Source: Sulfitobacter indolifex (GTDB lineage Bacteria; Pseudomonadota; Alphaproteobacteria; Rhodobacterales; Rhodobacteraceae). From it: a stretch of 64,000 nt of DNA. This document shows positions 1 through 8,624 of the stretch, piece by piece. Each line of letters begins with the position of its first letter. Within the stretch, counting starts at the first letter, position 1. The position numbers were made by a program, and so were the translations under genes. The notes below the pieces were generated by a model. That model worked only from the letters and a program-made list of their open reading frames with translations, was not told the DNA's origin and did no database searches. Location of the stretch: NCBI RefSeq assembly GCF_022788655.1, contig NZ_CP084951.1, forward strand, positions 1,798,001 through 1,862,000. Direction: 5' to 3'.

Positions 1-1
1 G

Positions 2-400
2 CTGATCAAAGGCAAGCGGGTGATCTTGGTCGACGACTCGGTGGTGCGCGGCACGACCTCTCGCAAGATCAAAGAGATGATCCTCGATGCCGGGGCGGCC
101 GAAGTGCACTTCCGCATTGCTTCCCCGCCGACGGCTTGGCCTTGCTTTTACGGCGTCGACACCCCGCAGCGTGAAAAGCTGTTGGCCGCCACCATGTCGG
201 AAGAAGAAATGCGCGATCACCTACAGGTCGACAGCCTCAAGTTCATCTCACTCGACGGGCTCTACCGTGCGGTGGGCGAAGCCGAAGGCCGCAAGGCTGA
301 TTGCCCGCAATATTGCGATGCGTGTTTCTCGGGTGAATATCCGGTGATCCCAGCCGATCAGGTGAAAGAAGGGTTCCAAATGAAGCCCGCCGCCGAATAG
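2..400 (+). CDS. purF: Amidophosphoribosyltransferase, C-terminal part (gene cut by window start)
   Basis: This is the C-terminal third of glutamine phosphoribosylpyrophosphate amidotransferase, which makes phosphoribosylamine in the first committed step of purine synthesis in the cytosol. The reading frame is open to the window edge, so the glutaminase half lies outside. The visible part begins in the PRPP-binding signature VILVDDSVVRGTTS, followed by the conserved RIASPPTAWPCFYGVDTP block and a Cys-rich tail (ADCPQYCDACFSGEYP). A strong terminator follows within about 20 bases of the stop, so this is the end of its transcription unit. The family assignment is secure; nothing is known here of the N terminus. 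Confidence 0.95.
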   Translation: MIKGKRVILVDDSVVRGTTSRKIKEMILDAGAAEVHFRIASPPTAWPCFYGVDTPQREKLLAATMSEEEMRDHLQVDSLKFISLDGLYRAVGEAEGRKADCPQYCDACFSGEYPVIPADQVKEGFQMKPAAE

Positions 401-420
401 AGCAGCGCATTATTTTAGTC

Positions 421-465
421 AAAGCAAAGGCCGCGCCCGGTTCCCCGGATGCGGCCTTTGCTTTT
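421..465. terminator. Intrinsic terminator between purF and the convergent small gene
   Basis: A 14-bp perfect stem (AAAGCAAAGGCCGC pairing with GCGGCCTTTGCTTT) closes over a GC-rich inner loop and ends in a T-run. The A- and T-runs at either foot let it serve both the rightward purF and the leftward small gene. Confidence 0.85.
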
Positions 466-481
466 CGTCTTAGGCGGTTGT

Positions 482-751
482 TCAGTTCTGCACAGCAGGC
501 TCTGCGGCATCGTTGGCGCTTTCGGTGGCATCATCAACCGCCTCAGTGATCGCCTCTCCGGCGGCATCAACGGTGTCGGCAATTGCGTCAGCGGCTTCCT
601 CAGCGGCTTCCGTCACCTCCTCGGCCACGGCGGGCGCATTGATCGCATCAGAGGCTTCGATCGCCACTTCCTGCGGCCCCTTGCCCGTGAAAAGCATATA
701 GCCCGCCAGCGCAATCACCGCCGCCACGACCAACCAAATCAGATTCTTCAT
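482..751 (-). CDS. Small N-terminally anchored acidic Ala-rich protein
   Basis: An 89-residue protein of unknown function. Residues 4-21 form a hydrophobic segment (LIWLVVAAVIALAGYMLF) that would act as a signal anchor; the rest is a very acidic, alanine-rich tail with repeated EA/DA pairs, likely helical or disordered and outside the cytoplasm. The start is supported by a GAGGGG ribosome site about six bases upstream. It is convergent with purF and divergent from infC, with no obvious operon partner. Small anchored proteins with Ala/Glu tails are common in Rhodobacteraceae; no family name is assigned. Confidence 0.75.
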   Translation of the reverse strand: MKNLIWLVVAAVIALAGYMLFTGKGPQEVAIEASDAINAPAVAEEVTEAAEEAADAIADTVDAAGEAITEAVDDATESANDAAEPAVQN

Positions 752-936
752 TTTATTCCCCTCGTTCTACGCCCCGCAGAGTTCAAGATTACCCCCGCAG
801 TCGCATACCCGTCAATTGCCCCACAATGGCCGAGGATCAAGAGGAAATCGAGGCAAACCCCATGCATAGCGCCATTTTGCGGCTTGAAGATGCCCCCTGT
901 CGGGTTTACCTTGCATTCTCGGAATAGGTAACAATC

Positions 937-953
937 AAAGGACCATCACCATC
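937..953 (+). promoter_or_regulatory. infC ribosome site with AUC start codon
   Basis: AAAGGA at 937-942 sits eight bases before ATC at 951. No ATG or GTG in the infC frame offers a usable alternative before ATG at 1086, which would remove the conserved IF3 N-terminal domain start. A rare AUU/AUC/AUA start is the known basis of IF3 autoregulation in other bacteria; AUC use here is inferred from frame, homology and spacing. Confidence 0.7.
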
Positions 954-1499
954 GCTCGCAGACCTCATAACGCGCCGCCCCAACGTGACACTGGCCCGCG
1001 CGTCAACGACAAGATCCGCTCCACTGAAATTCGACTGATCGGTGCGGACGGCGAAAACGTCGGCGTTGTAACGCCTCAGCGTGCCATGGAAATGGCCGAA
1101 GAAGCTGGCCTCGACCTTGTCGAGATTTCGCCGAATGCCAAGCCGCCTGTGTGTAAGATCATGGATTTCGGCAAGTTCAAATATGAACAGCAAAAGCGCG
1201 AGAGCGAAGCCCGTAAGAAACAGAAGATCATCGAGATCAAAGAGGTCAAGTTCCGTCCGAACACGGACACGAATGACTACGATGTGAAGATGCGCAACGT
1301 CTTCAAGTTTCTCGAAGGTGGCGACAAGGTGAAGATTACTCTGCGGTTCCGTGGCCGCGAGATGGCACACCAGAACCTTGGTCGTGAGCTTTTGGAACGC
1401 GTTGCTGCAGACACCAAAGACATCGGTCGGGTCGAGAACTTCCCAAAGATGGAAGGCCGCCAGATGGTCATGGTGATCGGGCCTCTGCCCAGCAAGTGA
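951..1499 (+). CDS. infC: Translation initiation factor IF-3
   Basis: IF-3 binds the 30S subunit, monitors start-codon and initiator-tRNA pairing, and prevents premature 50S joining. From the ATC start the product is 182 residues, normal for the family. The N-terminal domain carries GPRVNDKIR and the [14 protein letters not shown] strand, then [30 protein letters not shown], the IF3 signature; a Lys-rich linker and the C-terminal domain ([15 protein letters not shown]) follow. An ATG exists at 1086 but would delete about 45 conserved residues. The gene stands alone here and ends in a terminator; rpmI and rplT, often its partners, are not adjacent. Identity is secure, the exact start is strongly suggested. 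Confidence 0.93.
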   Translation: MARRPHNAPPQRDTGPRVNDKIRSTEIRLIGADGENVGVVTPQRAMEMAEEAGLDLVEISPNAKPPVCKIMDFGKFKYEQQKRESEARKKQKIIEIKEVKFRPNTDTNDYDVKMRNVFKFLEGGDKVKITLRFRGREMAHQNLGRELLERVAADTKDIGRVENFPKMEGRQMVMVIGPLPSK

Positions 1500-1565
1500 T
1501 CTGATCGGTCTAGGGCCTGCATCTCAGGCGAGATAGGCCGCTCCTACGACACAATCGAACAATGC

Positions 1566-1599
1566 AAAACGCCCCCGAATTACTTCGGGGGCGTTTTTT
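1566..1599. terminator. Bidirectional intrinsic terminator between infC and the OmpA-type gene
   Basis: A 14-bp perfect stem (AAAACGCCCCCGAA with TTCGGGGGCGTTTT) with the tetraloop TTAC is followed by a T-run on the plus strand and an A-to-T run on the minus strand, so it can serve both convergent genes. Confidence 0.9.
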
Positions 1600-1618
1600 G
1601 TTTCGTTGTTGTTTGTGC

Positions 1619-3538
1619 TTAGCGCAGCAGGTTCGAAATGTTGCGCACAACCGCACGGCGGTTTGCAGGCTCCGCCGTGGTCGTTGGGACGCGCAGCTGG
1701 CTTTCACCATAGCCTTGCGTGATCAGGTTTGCTGGTGGCACGTCAAAGTACTCAGTCAAAGCCAGCGCGACAGTCTCCGCACGACGGTCGGACAGCGCGA
1801 GGTTGTAACCCGCATCGCCAACGGCATCAGTGTGCCCTTCAACCAGGATCACAGTGCGCGGATCGTTCGCAATCATATCGCGCAATGTGGAGCCGATATT
1901 TGCAAGCGCACGGGCTTGCTCAGGCTGGATCGCGGCAGAGCCGGTCGGGAAACGGACGGCATCCAGTTCCAGCTCAGGCGCAAGCGAGCGGACCTCACGG
2001 ATTTCGCGCACCTGACGGAGCGAGAATGTCCGGCCTTGGTCACTGCGCAGTTCAGCTTGCAGCGCCTGACGCAGCGCGGCTTCGTCCTGAACGCTCGCAC
2101 GCTGGGCCTGCTGAGTTTCTTGTACCTGCGGCAAATCGTTTACGATAACCTCGCGTTCTTCAACCAGGTCATCAACCAAAATGTACTCCCGGCCCTGCGC
2201 GTCAAAGTTTGTGCGGCGCAGAACAGTACCATCACGCGAGCGAATGGTCTCAATCCGGCTACCGTCATTCTTAGTCACAATTGTACGTGTCGAGCCATCA
2301 TCGAAGGTCTGTGTCTGAACTTCGTCGCCAGGGCGGCGGATCAGCGCGTTGTCGTCCTTCAGAACGCGGTATTCACCGGTATCGTCCTGCACAACCACGC
2401 GGTCACCCGAACGGCTGACGATTTTCTCGCCATTGTTCAGCACCGACCCCACGGCCACAGCACCCAGACCTACAAGCAGTGCTTTTTCGAAGTCCGACAG
2501 GCCACTGTCGTCATCATCTGCCTTTGCGGCATTCGCACCAGCAGCGGCATTCACTTTGGTGTCGAAGTCTTCGCTTGAGCTGCGCACATCTTCTTCGGTC
2601 ACTTCCTCGGTGACAACTTCGGCTTCCGAGTTGTTTTCAGCGGCGGCCGCGGCAGCAGCGGCTGCTTCACGTTCCGCACGGCGCTCGGCACGACGCTCTT
2701 CGCGGCGCTCTGCCTGACGGGCTTCACGGCGTTCATCACGTTCACGAATTTGCTCTTCGGTCAGGCCGGCATCCGCCTCTGCGCCAACAGCTTCACCGTT
2801 TGTTTCAGCATCGGCTTCGGTCTCTTGAACCTCTGCTGTGGCTTCGGTGTCTGTCGTGGTTTCAACGGGCTGAACCTCTTGAACAGGCTCGGTGGTCTCA
2901 ACCACTGGCTCAGCATTTGCTTCTGCTTCGGTGGTGCTTTCGGTCTCAGTTTCGACTTCAGCTTCCTGCTCGACTTCAGCTTCCGCCTCGGTTTCAGCAG
3001 ATGTCTCAGTCTCGGCTTCCACTTCCGCTTCGGCTTCAACTTCCGCTTCGGCCTCAACCTCTGTTTCGGTCGTCATCTCGGCTTCAGTTTCAGCAGCCGC
3101 TTGCTCAGCAGCGGCTTCGGCCTCGCCTGCAACTTTGGCAGCTTCTTCCGTGGCAGCCTGGGCTTCAGCTTCTACCGCAGCAGCAGCCTGCTCGGCTTGT
3201 TCATTGGCATTTTCCAAAGCGTCGGCAGCAGAACCTGCAGCCTGATCCAAAACAGAACCAGTTTCCGCCTCAGCTTCACCGTCGACCTCAGCTTCAGCTT
3301 CACCTTCCGCCTGAACTTCAGCTTCAGCGCTTGCTTCTGCATCCGCGCTCAGACCAGCGATGACCCGAAGCTCTTCAGCGTTTTCTACAGTCTGATCATC
3401 AAACGCGCAGGGGAACTCAGTCGCCTCACCTACGGGGCCGCATTCGGCGATATTTTGATCCTGTGCAAAGGCACCATGGGGGAAGGCCAAAGCAAGGCTC
3501 AGACCCAGCGAAGTTGTAGATCTCAATAGGTTTTTCAT
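1619..3538 (-). CDS. OmpA-family outer envelope protein with long acidic Ala/Glu repeat region
   Basis: A 639-residue envelope protein. Residues 1-25 are a signal peptide ending near AFA-Q. Roughly residues 65-270 are almost only Ala, Glu, Thr and Val in short repeats (EAEVEAEAEV type), followed by an Arg/Glu charged helix (ERDERREARQAERREER), a poly-Ala run, and a hydrophobic stretch (ALLVGLGAVAVGSVL). After a region of YRVL/GTVLRR-type beta strands, the last 110 residues form an OmpA peptidoglycan-binding domain (VRFPTGSAAI, VEGHTDAVGDAGYN, LSDRRAE, GYGESQ, NRRAVV). The ATG at 3538 is preferred over a GTG six bases upstream because GAGG then has normal spacing. The OmpA domain should hold the protein to the cell wall; the acidic part may span or extend from the envelope. 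Confidence 0.85.
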   Translation of the reverse strand: MKNLLRSTTSLGLSLALAFPHGAFAQDQNIAECGPVGEATEFPCAFDDQTVENAEELRVIAGLSADAEASAEAEVQAEGEAEAEVDGEAEAETGSVLDQAAGSAADALENANEQAEQAAAAVEAEAQAATEEAAKVAGEAEAAAEQAAAETEAEMTTETEVEAEAEVEAEAEVEAETETSAETEAEAEVEQEAEVETETESTTEAEANAEPVVETTEPVQEVQPVETTTDTEATAEVQETEADAETNGEAVGAEADAGLTEEQIRERDERREARQAERREERRAERRAEREAAAAAAAAAENNSEAEVVTEEVTEEDVRSSSEDFDTKVNAAAGANAAKADDDDSGLSDFEKALLVGLGAVAVGSVLNNGEKIVSRSGDRVVVQDDTGEYRVLKDDNALIRRPGDEVQTQTFDDGSTRTIVTKNDGSRIETIRSRDGTVLRRTNFDAQGREYILVDDLVEEREVIVNDLPQVQETQQAQRASVQDEAALRQALQAELRSDQGRTFSLRQVREIREVRSLAPELELDAVRFPTGSAAIQPEQARALANIGSTLRDMIANDPRTVILVEGHTDAVGDAGYNLALSDRRAETVALALTEYFDVPPANLITQGYGESQLRVPTTTAEPANRRAVVRNISNLLR

Positions 3539-3641
3539 GTTCACGTCCTCATCATTACGGGAACGCCGTTCGGGCAGCGCTTGTCACCTAACGCATGATG
3601 GGTCTTCTTGTTCCGCTATCCAATATCAATACCTTAGCCCA

Positions 3642-3673
3642 TAAAAATACCGCGCCCCCGGGCAGGGACGCGG
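3642..3673 (-). terminator. Terminator after coxM
   Basis: On the minus strand CCGCGTCCC pairs with GGGGCGCGG (one bulged base) and is followed by TATTTTTAT. It lies just past the coxM stop and closes the leftward cox cluster. Confidence 0.7.
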
Positions 3674-3700
3674 CAAAGGTTTACGACTTGTTATCGGCTA

Positions 3701-4489
3701 TCAGGCGATGGCCTGTACCGCCCGGCGTGTCATGACCGCGCAGAGGTGCGCGCGGTACGCGCCACTGCCATGCAGATCGCTAATCATACCGCCCCCATCA
3801 AGGGACAACCCCTCCAGCGCACTTGGCTCAAAACGCGAAGACAGCGCGGCTTCAGTCTCCTTCCAACGAAAGACCCCCTCGTTCGACGCGCCCGTGATCG
3901 CCACCCGCACGCCATCGCTGAACCGCGCGACATAGGCTGCGACCAGTGGGAAACGTGAGGCGGGTTGGATGAACTTTTCGTAATGCGCCGCCTGCGGAAT
4001 GGGGAAGCGCACGCCCGTAACGATCTCACCCTCTTCCAATGCTGTGGTGAACATCCCTTGGAAATAGTCATCCGCCGCGATCTCGCGCCGGTCGGTTTCA
4101 ATGGTGGCACCGCTGGCCAAGGCACCCGCCGGATAGCAGGCGGAAGGATCGTTGTTCGCCAGTGATCCCCCGATCGTTCCCCGGTTGCGCACCGCCGGAT
4201 CACCGATCCGCGCCGCCAGGCTCGCGAGCGCCGGATAGCTCTCTGCCGCCTCGCGCATGACGGTTGCATGGGTGGTACCGCCACCGATCCAGAGCGCGCC
4301 ATCACGCATTTCGACACCCTTGAGCGCGCCGATCCCCGCCAACGACACCAACACCGACGGCATCGCCAGCCGCGCCTTCAATGTCGGGATAAGCGTTTGC
4401 CCCCCGCTAAGCGGTTGCGCGTCCTCTTGTCCTAGAGCTTTGACCGCATCAGCCACGCTGTCGGGGCGCTCTATTTCGAATTCATACAT
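3701..4489 (-). CDS. coxM: Molybdenum hydroxylase FAD subunit (CoxM-like)
   Basis: The medium, FAD-binding subunit of a carbon monoxide dehydrogenase-like molybdenum hydroxylase; it passes electrons from the iron-sulfur subunit to FAD and then to the acceptor. The 262-residue length fits, and the N-terminal FAD-binding motifs are present (LSGGQTLIPTLKAR near residue 30, and VRNRGTIGGSLANNDPSACYP near residues 100-120). The C-terminal CO dehydrogenase flavoprotein domain follows. The start has an AAGGATG ribosome site. It is the last gene of the S-L-M cluster, 70 bases after coxL, and ends in a terminator. Substrate is not determined by this subunit. Confidence 0.9.
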   Translation of the reverse strand: MYEFEIERPDSVADAVKALGQEDAQPLSGGQTLIPTLKARLAMPSVLVSLAGIGALKGVEMRDGALWIGGGTTHATVMREAAESYPALASLAARIGDPAVRNRGTIGGSLANNDPSACYPAGALASGATIETDRREIAADDYFQGMFTTALEEGEIVTGVRFPIPQAAHYEKFIQPASRFPLVAAYVARFSDGVRVAITGASNEGVFRWKETEAALSSRFEPSALEGLSLDGGGMISDLHGSGAYRAHLCAVMTRRAVQAIA

Positions 4490-4559
4490 CTTTCATCCTT
4501 CCCAGAGGCCGCTAAGCGTTGCCTCTTTTCTCAAACCAATTTTCGGCAGGCCGAAGCGC

Positions 4560-6935
4560 TCAGCCATTCATCGCCTCCCAAACCCGCGCGGGGCTGACCG
4601 GCATGTCGATATGGCCAATGTCCTTCCCGCCCGAGCGCATGGCGTCGAGCACCGCGTTGACCACAGCAGGCGGCGAGCCAATCGCCCCTGCCTCCCCGCA
4701 GCCCTTCACGCCCAAGGGGTTGTGGGTGCAGGGCGTCTGGCAGGAGTGATCCACGTCATAGAACGGCAGATCGCTGGCGCGGGGCATGGCGTAATCCATG
4801 TAAGACGCGCTTAGCAATTGGCCGTCTTCGTCGTAGGTGCAGTTTTCCAGCAGTGCCTGGCCGATGCCCTGTGCCAAGCCTCCATGCACTTGGCCCGTCA
4901 CGATCATCGGGTTCACGACGTTGCCAAAGTCGTCGGCTGCGGTGAACCGCTCGACCGTGACATGCCCGGTTTCTGGATCAAGCTCGACCTCGCAAGCATA
5001 GGCGCCTGCGGGATAGGTGAAGTTCGACGGATCGTAGAAGGCCGTCTCCTCCAGCCCCGGTTCGATCTCCTCCAGCGGGTAGTTGTGTGGCACATAGGCC
5101 GCCAGCGTCACATCGCCCCAAGCCACGGATTTGTCGGTGCCTGCCACGCTGAACGCGCCATCCTTCAACTCAATATCCCCTTCCGAGGCTTCAAGCAGGT
5201 GGCTTGCGATCTTTTTGGCCTTGGCGATGATCTTTTCCGTCGCCCGAACCATCGCGCTGCCGCCCACGGCCAGCGAGCGGGAACCATAGGTGCCCATTCC
5301 CATCGGCGTGCGCGCCGTGTCGCCATGGACGATCTCGACCATGTTCTCGTCAATGCCGATCATATCCGCGACCACTTGGGCGAAAGACGTCTCATGCCCC
5401 TGCCCGTGGCTGTGGCTGCCGGTCATCACAACCAAGCCGCCGGTCGCGTTGACCCGCACCGTGGCGCTCTCGTAGAGTCCCGCGCGTGCGCCGAGTTGCC
5501 CGACGAGGTTCGACGGCGCGATGCCGCATGCCTCAATATAGCAGTTCACGCCGAAACCGCGCAGCTTGCCTTTCGCTTCACTCTCGCGGCGCCGCGCCTC
5601 AAAGCCCGCGTGGTCAGCGATCTCTTCGAGCTTGTCCATCGTGGCGTTGTAGTCGCCCGTGTCATATTCCACCGCCACCGGGGTGGCGTAGGGAAACTCC
5701 GTCACGAAGTTTTGGCGGCGCAGGTTGATCGGGTCGACCTTCAGCTCATGCGCGGCTTTGTCGATCAAACGCTCCAATTGATAGGTCGCCTCGGGCCGCC
5801 CGGCACCGCGGTAGGCGTCTACTGGCACGGTATTGGTAAAGACTGCCTTAACATTCACATAGATCAGCGGTGTTTTGTAGTTCCCGGCCATCAGTGTGCC
5901 GTGCAGCCACGTCGGCACCGAGGGCGCGAAGGTCGATAGATAGGCCCCCATGTTCGCATAGGTATCAGTGCGCAGCGCGGTGAAGTTATTCTCGGCATCC
6001 AGCGCCAATTCGATCTTGGTCACATGATCCCGGCCATGGGCATCCGACATGAAAGCCTCAGACCGGCTGGAGGTCCATTTAACCGGCCGCCCCACCGCCT
6101 TGGCTGCGAAGGTGCAGAAGGCTTCTTCCTGATAATGGAAAATCTTGGTGCCAAAGCCGCCGCCCACATCGGGGGCCACGACGCGCAGCTTATGCTCGGG
6201 GATGCCCAGAACGAACGCGCCCATCAACAGACGGATCACATGCGGGTTTTGGCTGGTGGTATAGAGCGTATAATCCCCAGCCGAGCGGTCGTACTCGCCG
6301 ATCGCCACGCGCGGCTCCATCGGGTTGGCGACAAGGCGGTTGTTGACCAGTTCCAGCGTGGTGACATGGTGGGCCTCCTCAAAGGCCTTGTTCACCGCGT
6401 CTTTGTTTTCCTCAACAAAGCCCCAGTCATAGCACAGGTTGCTAGTCAGATCGTCATGCACCTTGGGCGCATCGTCTTTGACCGCGTCTTTCATGTTCAC
6501 CACGGCGGGCAACTCATCGATATCGACGACGATCGCCTCAGCGGCGTCGCGCGCCTGTGCCAAGGTTTCCGCCACCACGGCGGCGATGGGTTCGCCCACA
6601 TGGCGGACCTTTTCGTGGGCTAAAACCGGGTGTTTCGGCTCTTGCATCGGTTGGCCGTGTTTGTCGGTGATCTGCCAGCCGCAGGGCATGCCGCCGATTT
6701 CGGCAAAATCCGCGCCCGTGAAAATCTTCAGCACGCCGGGCATGTCTTCGGCGGCAGAGGTATCGACCCCGGTCAGCCGCCCATGCGCCACGTCCGAGCG
6801 CAGGAAAAACACATGGGTCTGGCGGCGCAGGTTAATATCATCCGTGTAGCGCCCCGATCCGGTGAGAAAGCGAATGTCCTCCCGTCGTTTGCTGCTGGCG
6901 CCAATTCCCCGCGTCGGTTCAAGATCCTTAGGCAT
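4560..6935 (-). CDS. coxL: Molybdenum hydroxylase large subunit, form II CoxL-like
   Basis: The 791-residue catalytic subunit that binds molybdopterin cytosine dinucleotide. Domain order is the usual ald_Xan_dh N domain ([23 protein letters not shown], residues about 110-135), then the Mo-binding domains ([31 protein letters not shown] with the conserved catalytic Glu near the C terminus). The active-site loop near residue 375 reads AYRGAGR. Form I, proven CO dehydrogenases carry AYxCSFR, so this is a form II enzyme. The gene order S-L-M is also that of form II clusters. CO oxidation by form II enzymes is disputed, so another aldehyde or aromatic substrate is possible. The start is supported by GGGAGG. 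Confidence 0.92.
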   Translation of the reverse strand: MPKDLEPTRGIGASSKRREDIRFLTGSGRYTDDINLRRQTHVFFLRSDVAHGRLTGVDTSAAEDMPGVLKIFTGADFAEIGGMPCGWQITDKHGQPMQEPKHPVLAHEKVRHVGEPIAAVVAETLAQARDAAEAIVVDIDELPAVVNMKDAVKDDAPKVHDDLTSNLCYDWGFVEENKDAVNKAFEEAHHVTTLELVNNRLVANPMEPRVAIGEYDRSAGDYTLYTTSQNPHVIRLLMGAFVLGIPEHKLRVVAPDVGGGFGTKIFHYQEEAFCTFAAKAVGRPVKWTSSRSEAFMSDAHGRDHVTKIELALDAENNFTALRTDTYANMGAYLSTFAPSVPTWLHGTLMAGNYKTPLIYVNVKAVFTNTVPVDAYRGAGRPEATYQLERLIDKAAHELKVDPINLRRQNFVTEFPYATPVAVEYDTGDYNATMDKLEEIADHAGFEARRRESEAKGKLRGFGVNCYIEACGIAPSNLVGQLGARAGLYESATVRVNATGGLVVMTGSHSHGQGHETSFAQVVADMIGIDENMVEIVHGDTARTPMGMGTYGSRSLAVGGSAMVRATEKIIAKAKKIASHLLEASEGDIELKDGAFSVAGTDKSVAWGDVTLAAYVPHNYPLEEIEPGLEETAFYDPSNFTYPAGAYACEVELDPETGHVTVERFTAADDFGNVVNPMIVTGQVHGGLAQGIGQALLENCTYDEDGQLLSASYMDYAMPRASDLPFYDVDHSCQTPCTHNPLGVKGCGEAGAIGSPPAVVNAVLDAMRSGGKDIGHIDMPVSPARVWEAMNG

Positions 6936-7050
6936 AATGTCCTCCCGTTTGGTGGCGGTGCGGATGCACCTGATCTGTCACGCGGCGCCCGGTTCAGGTG
7001 GTCCTCCCTCCGCCATCACCGGTCTGCTCTGCGTGACGCTGTGCTTGGGT

Positions 7051-7536
7051 TTACTCTGCCGCCAGCGCGCTGACGTCCTGACCACTGGCGGCCATGATCG
7101 CTTTGACGATGTTGTGATAACCGGTGCAGCGGCAGATGTTGCCGTCAAGGTAATGGCGCACCTCGGCCTCGCTCGGTTTGGGGTTGTCCTTGAGCAGAGC
7201 CGCCGCCGACATCACCATGCCCGGCGTGCAAAATCCGCATTGCAGCCCGTGGTGATCCTGAAACGCCTGCTGGATGGTGTTGAGCGTGCCATCCGGGGCC
7301 GCCTGCCCTTCGATGGTGTCAACCTCGGCGCCGTCAGCCTCAATCGCGAACATGGTGCAGGCCTTGACCGCATTCCCATTCACATGAACCACACAGGCCC
7401 CGCATTGGCTGGTATCGCAGCCCACATGGGTGCCGGTGAGTTCCAGATCATCGCGTAGGAAATGCACCAGCAGCGTGCGGCCTTCGACCTCCCCCGACGC
7501 GGGTTTGCCGTTCACGGTCATCTTGACCTGTGTCAT
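7051..7536 (-). CDS. coxS: Molybdenum hydroxylase iron-sulfur subunit (CoxS-like)
   Basis: The small subunit with two [2Fe-2S] clusters that carry electrons from the molybdenum site to FAD. It has 161 residues. The plant-ferredoxin-type cluster ligands are in [16 protein letters not shown] plus a following Cys (AVKACTM), and the second cluster ligands in CGFCTPGM and [10 protein letters not shown]. The start at 7536 is chosen over an upstream in-frame codon because GGGAGGAAG precedes it and the family begins at this point. It is first of the coxS-coxL-coxM set, with a 115-base space before coxL that holds no gene. Confidence 0.93.
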   Translation of the reverse strand: MTQVKMTVNGKPASGEVEGRTLLVHFLRDDLELTGTHVGCDTSQCGACVVHVNGNAVKACTMFAIEADGAEVDTIEGQAAPDGTLNTIQQAFQDHHGLQCGFCTPGMVMSAAALLKDNPKPSEAEVRHYLDGNICRCTGYHNIVKAIMAASGQDVSALAAE

Positions 7537-7622
7537 GTTCTTCCTCCCAGTCTGACGCTTGTTAGAGGCAGTTAAGCACGACAAGCTCTAGTTGAGAACA
7601 CATATTTTCAGAGGTTTTTTTC

Positions 7623-8624
7623 TCAGCCGCCGCCTGCGCTTTTGCCGGGGTTTCGGGGCTGCGGACGGGTTGGGATTTCCTTGAGCAATCCGCCCACCCC
7701 CATGCCCGCGATATCCGCGCTGGTGACCGGAATGCCGCAAACCAGCCGCGACAGCACCCAATCCGCACCATTAAGCGCAGGCGAGCGGGCGCAGCCCGGC
7801 AGGCCGATGACGGCACGGGTGCCCAGATGGCCGAGAAAGAGCAGGTTGCCGGGGTCCACCGGCATGCCAAACCGCGTCACTTCGCCGCCCGCTTGGCGCA
7901 AGGCGGACGGGGCGATGTCATTGATGTCAGAGGTGGCCGAGGCGGTGAGAATGAGGATCAGATCGGTCTGTGCCGCGGCAATCGCCTCGACCAAAGGGGC
8001 GCTGCGATGGGGGACCGTGGTGACATCTTTCAATTCCACGTTCAGCGCTTTCAGCCGCCCTTCCACCGCTGCGCGGCCCTTGTCTCCGGCGCCGCCGGGA
8101 ACATCGGTGATGATGAGCGTCGCATCGCGCAGGACGGGTGGCGCAAGGCGCAGCGCGCCCTCTCCCGCAGCCACACAGGCGGTCTCTACCGCCTCGGCAG
8201 GCACGGCATATGAGATGATTTTGATGGTCGCCACCATGCCGTTCTCACCCATCTGTTGATGGGGCGGCACCGTGGCCAGCGTGATCATCGGATGCACTGC
8301 ATTGATCGCCTCAAGCGCCGCACGGTCCATCACCACCACGCCCGGCCCATCGGAAAGCAGGTTTACCCGCCCGGTGAAGGGTTTCGACATGTGAAGACCC
8401 GGCCCACAGAGCGCTTGGGCCAATCTGGCAGCACCGGTGTTTTCGTCAATGTCGCCGGGGTCGAGCCGGGCGACGATTACCTCTTCGATGCCAGCAGCCA
8501 AAAGCGCGTCGATATCGGACTGCTCCAACACCCGCCCCTTGCGCAGACGCCCCTTTGCAACGGCCACGGAATGCGCCAGCGTCGCGCCAAGCGCATCGCT
8601 CAATGGGACCGGGCCGAACCTCAT
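7623..8624 (-). CDS. MoeA/MogA-like molybdopterin-binding protein
   Basis: A 333-residue protein of the molybdopterin-binding family found beside molybdenum hydroxylase genes. The N-terminal half begins MRFGPVPLSDALGATLAHSV, and the molybdopterin-binding fold is marked by LIITDVPGGAGDKG, LILILTASATSDINDIAPSALRQAGGE and IGLPGCARSPALNGADWVL. It likely handles or delivers cofactor to CoxL. It overlaps the upstream XdhC-like gene by four bases (ATGA), so the two are translationally coupled. In many relatives this domain is fused to a MobA-like nucleotidyltransferase; here the protein ends in GKSAGGG with no such domain, and coxS starts 86 bases later. The exact chemical step is not known. Confidence 0.75.
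   Translation of the reverse strand: MRFGPVPLSDALGATLAHSVAVAKGRLRKGRVLEQSDIDALLAAGIEEVIVARLDPGDIDENTGAARLAQALCGPGLHMSKPFTGRVNLLSDGPGVVVMDRAALEAINAVHPMITLATVPPHQQMGENGMVATIKIISYAVPAEAVETACVAAGEGALRLAPPVLRDATLIITDVPGGAGDKGRAAVEGRLKALNVELKDVTTVPHRSAPLVEAIAAAQTDLILILTASATSDINDIAPSALRQAGGEVTRFGMPVDPGNLLFLGHLGTRAVIGLPGCARSPALNGADWVLSRLVCGIPVTSADIAGMGVGGLLKEIPTRPQPRNPGKSAGGG

Noticed and set aside
2900..3350. Short repeated units in the OmpA-type gene taken as a possible CRISPR or tandem-repeat locus
   Set aside because: Units are 6-12 bases, uneven, without spacers, and encode the Ala/Glu repeat. This is coding low complexity.
2750..3529. Plus-strand frames rich in Phe, Leu, Ser opposite the OmpA-type gene
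   Set aside because: They arise from the Ala/Glu repeat read in antisense; the minus frame has a signal peptide and an OmpA domain.
4818..5939. A 373-codon plus-strand frame opposite coxL
   Set aside because: Antisense to coxL, no recognisable domain, His/Arg-rich shadow composition.
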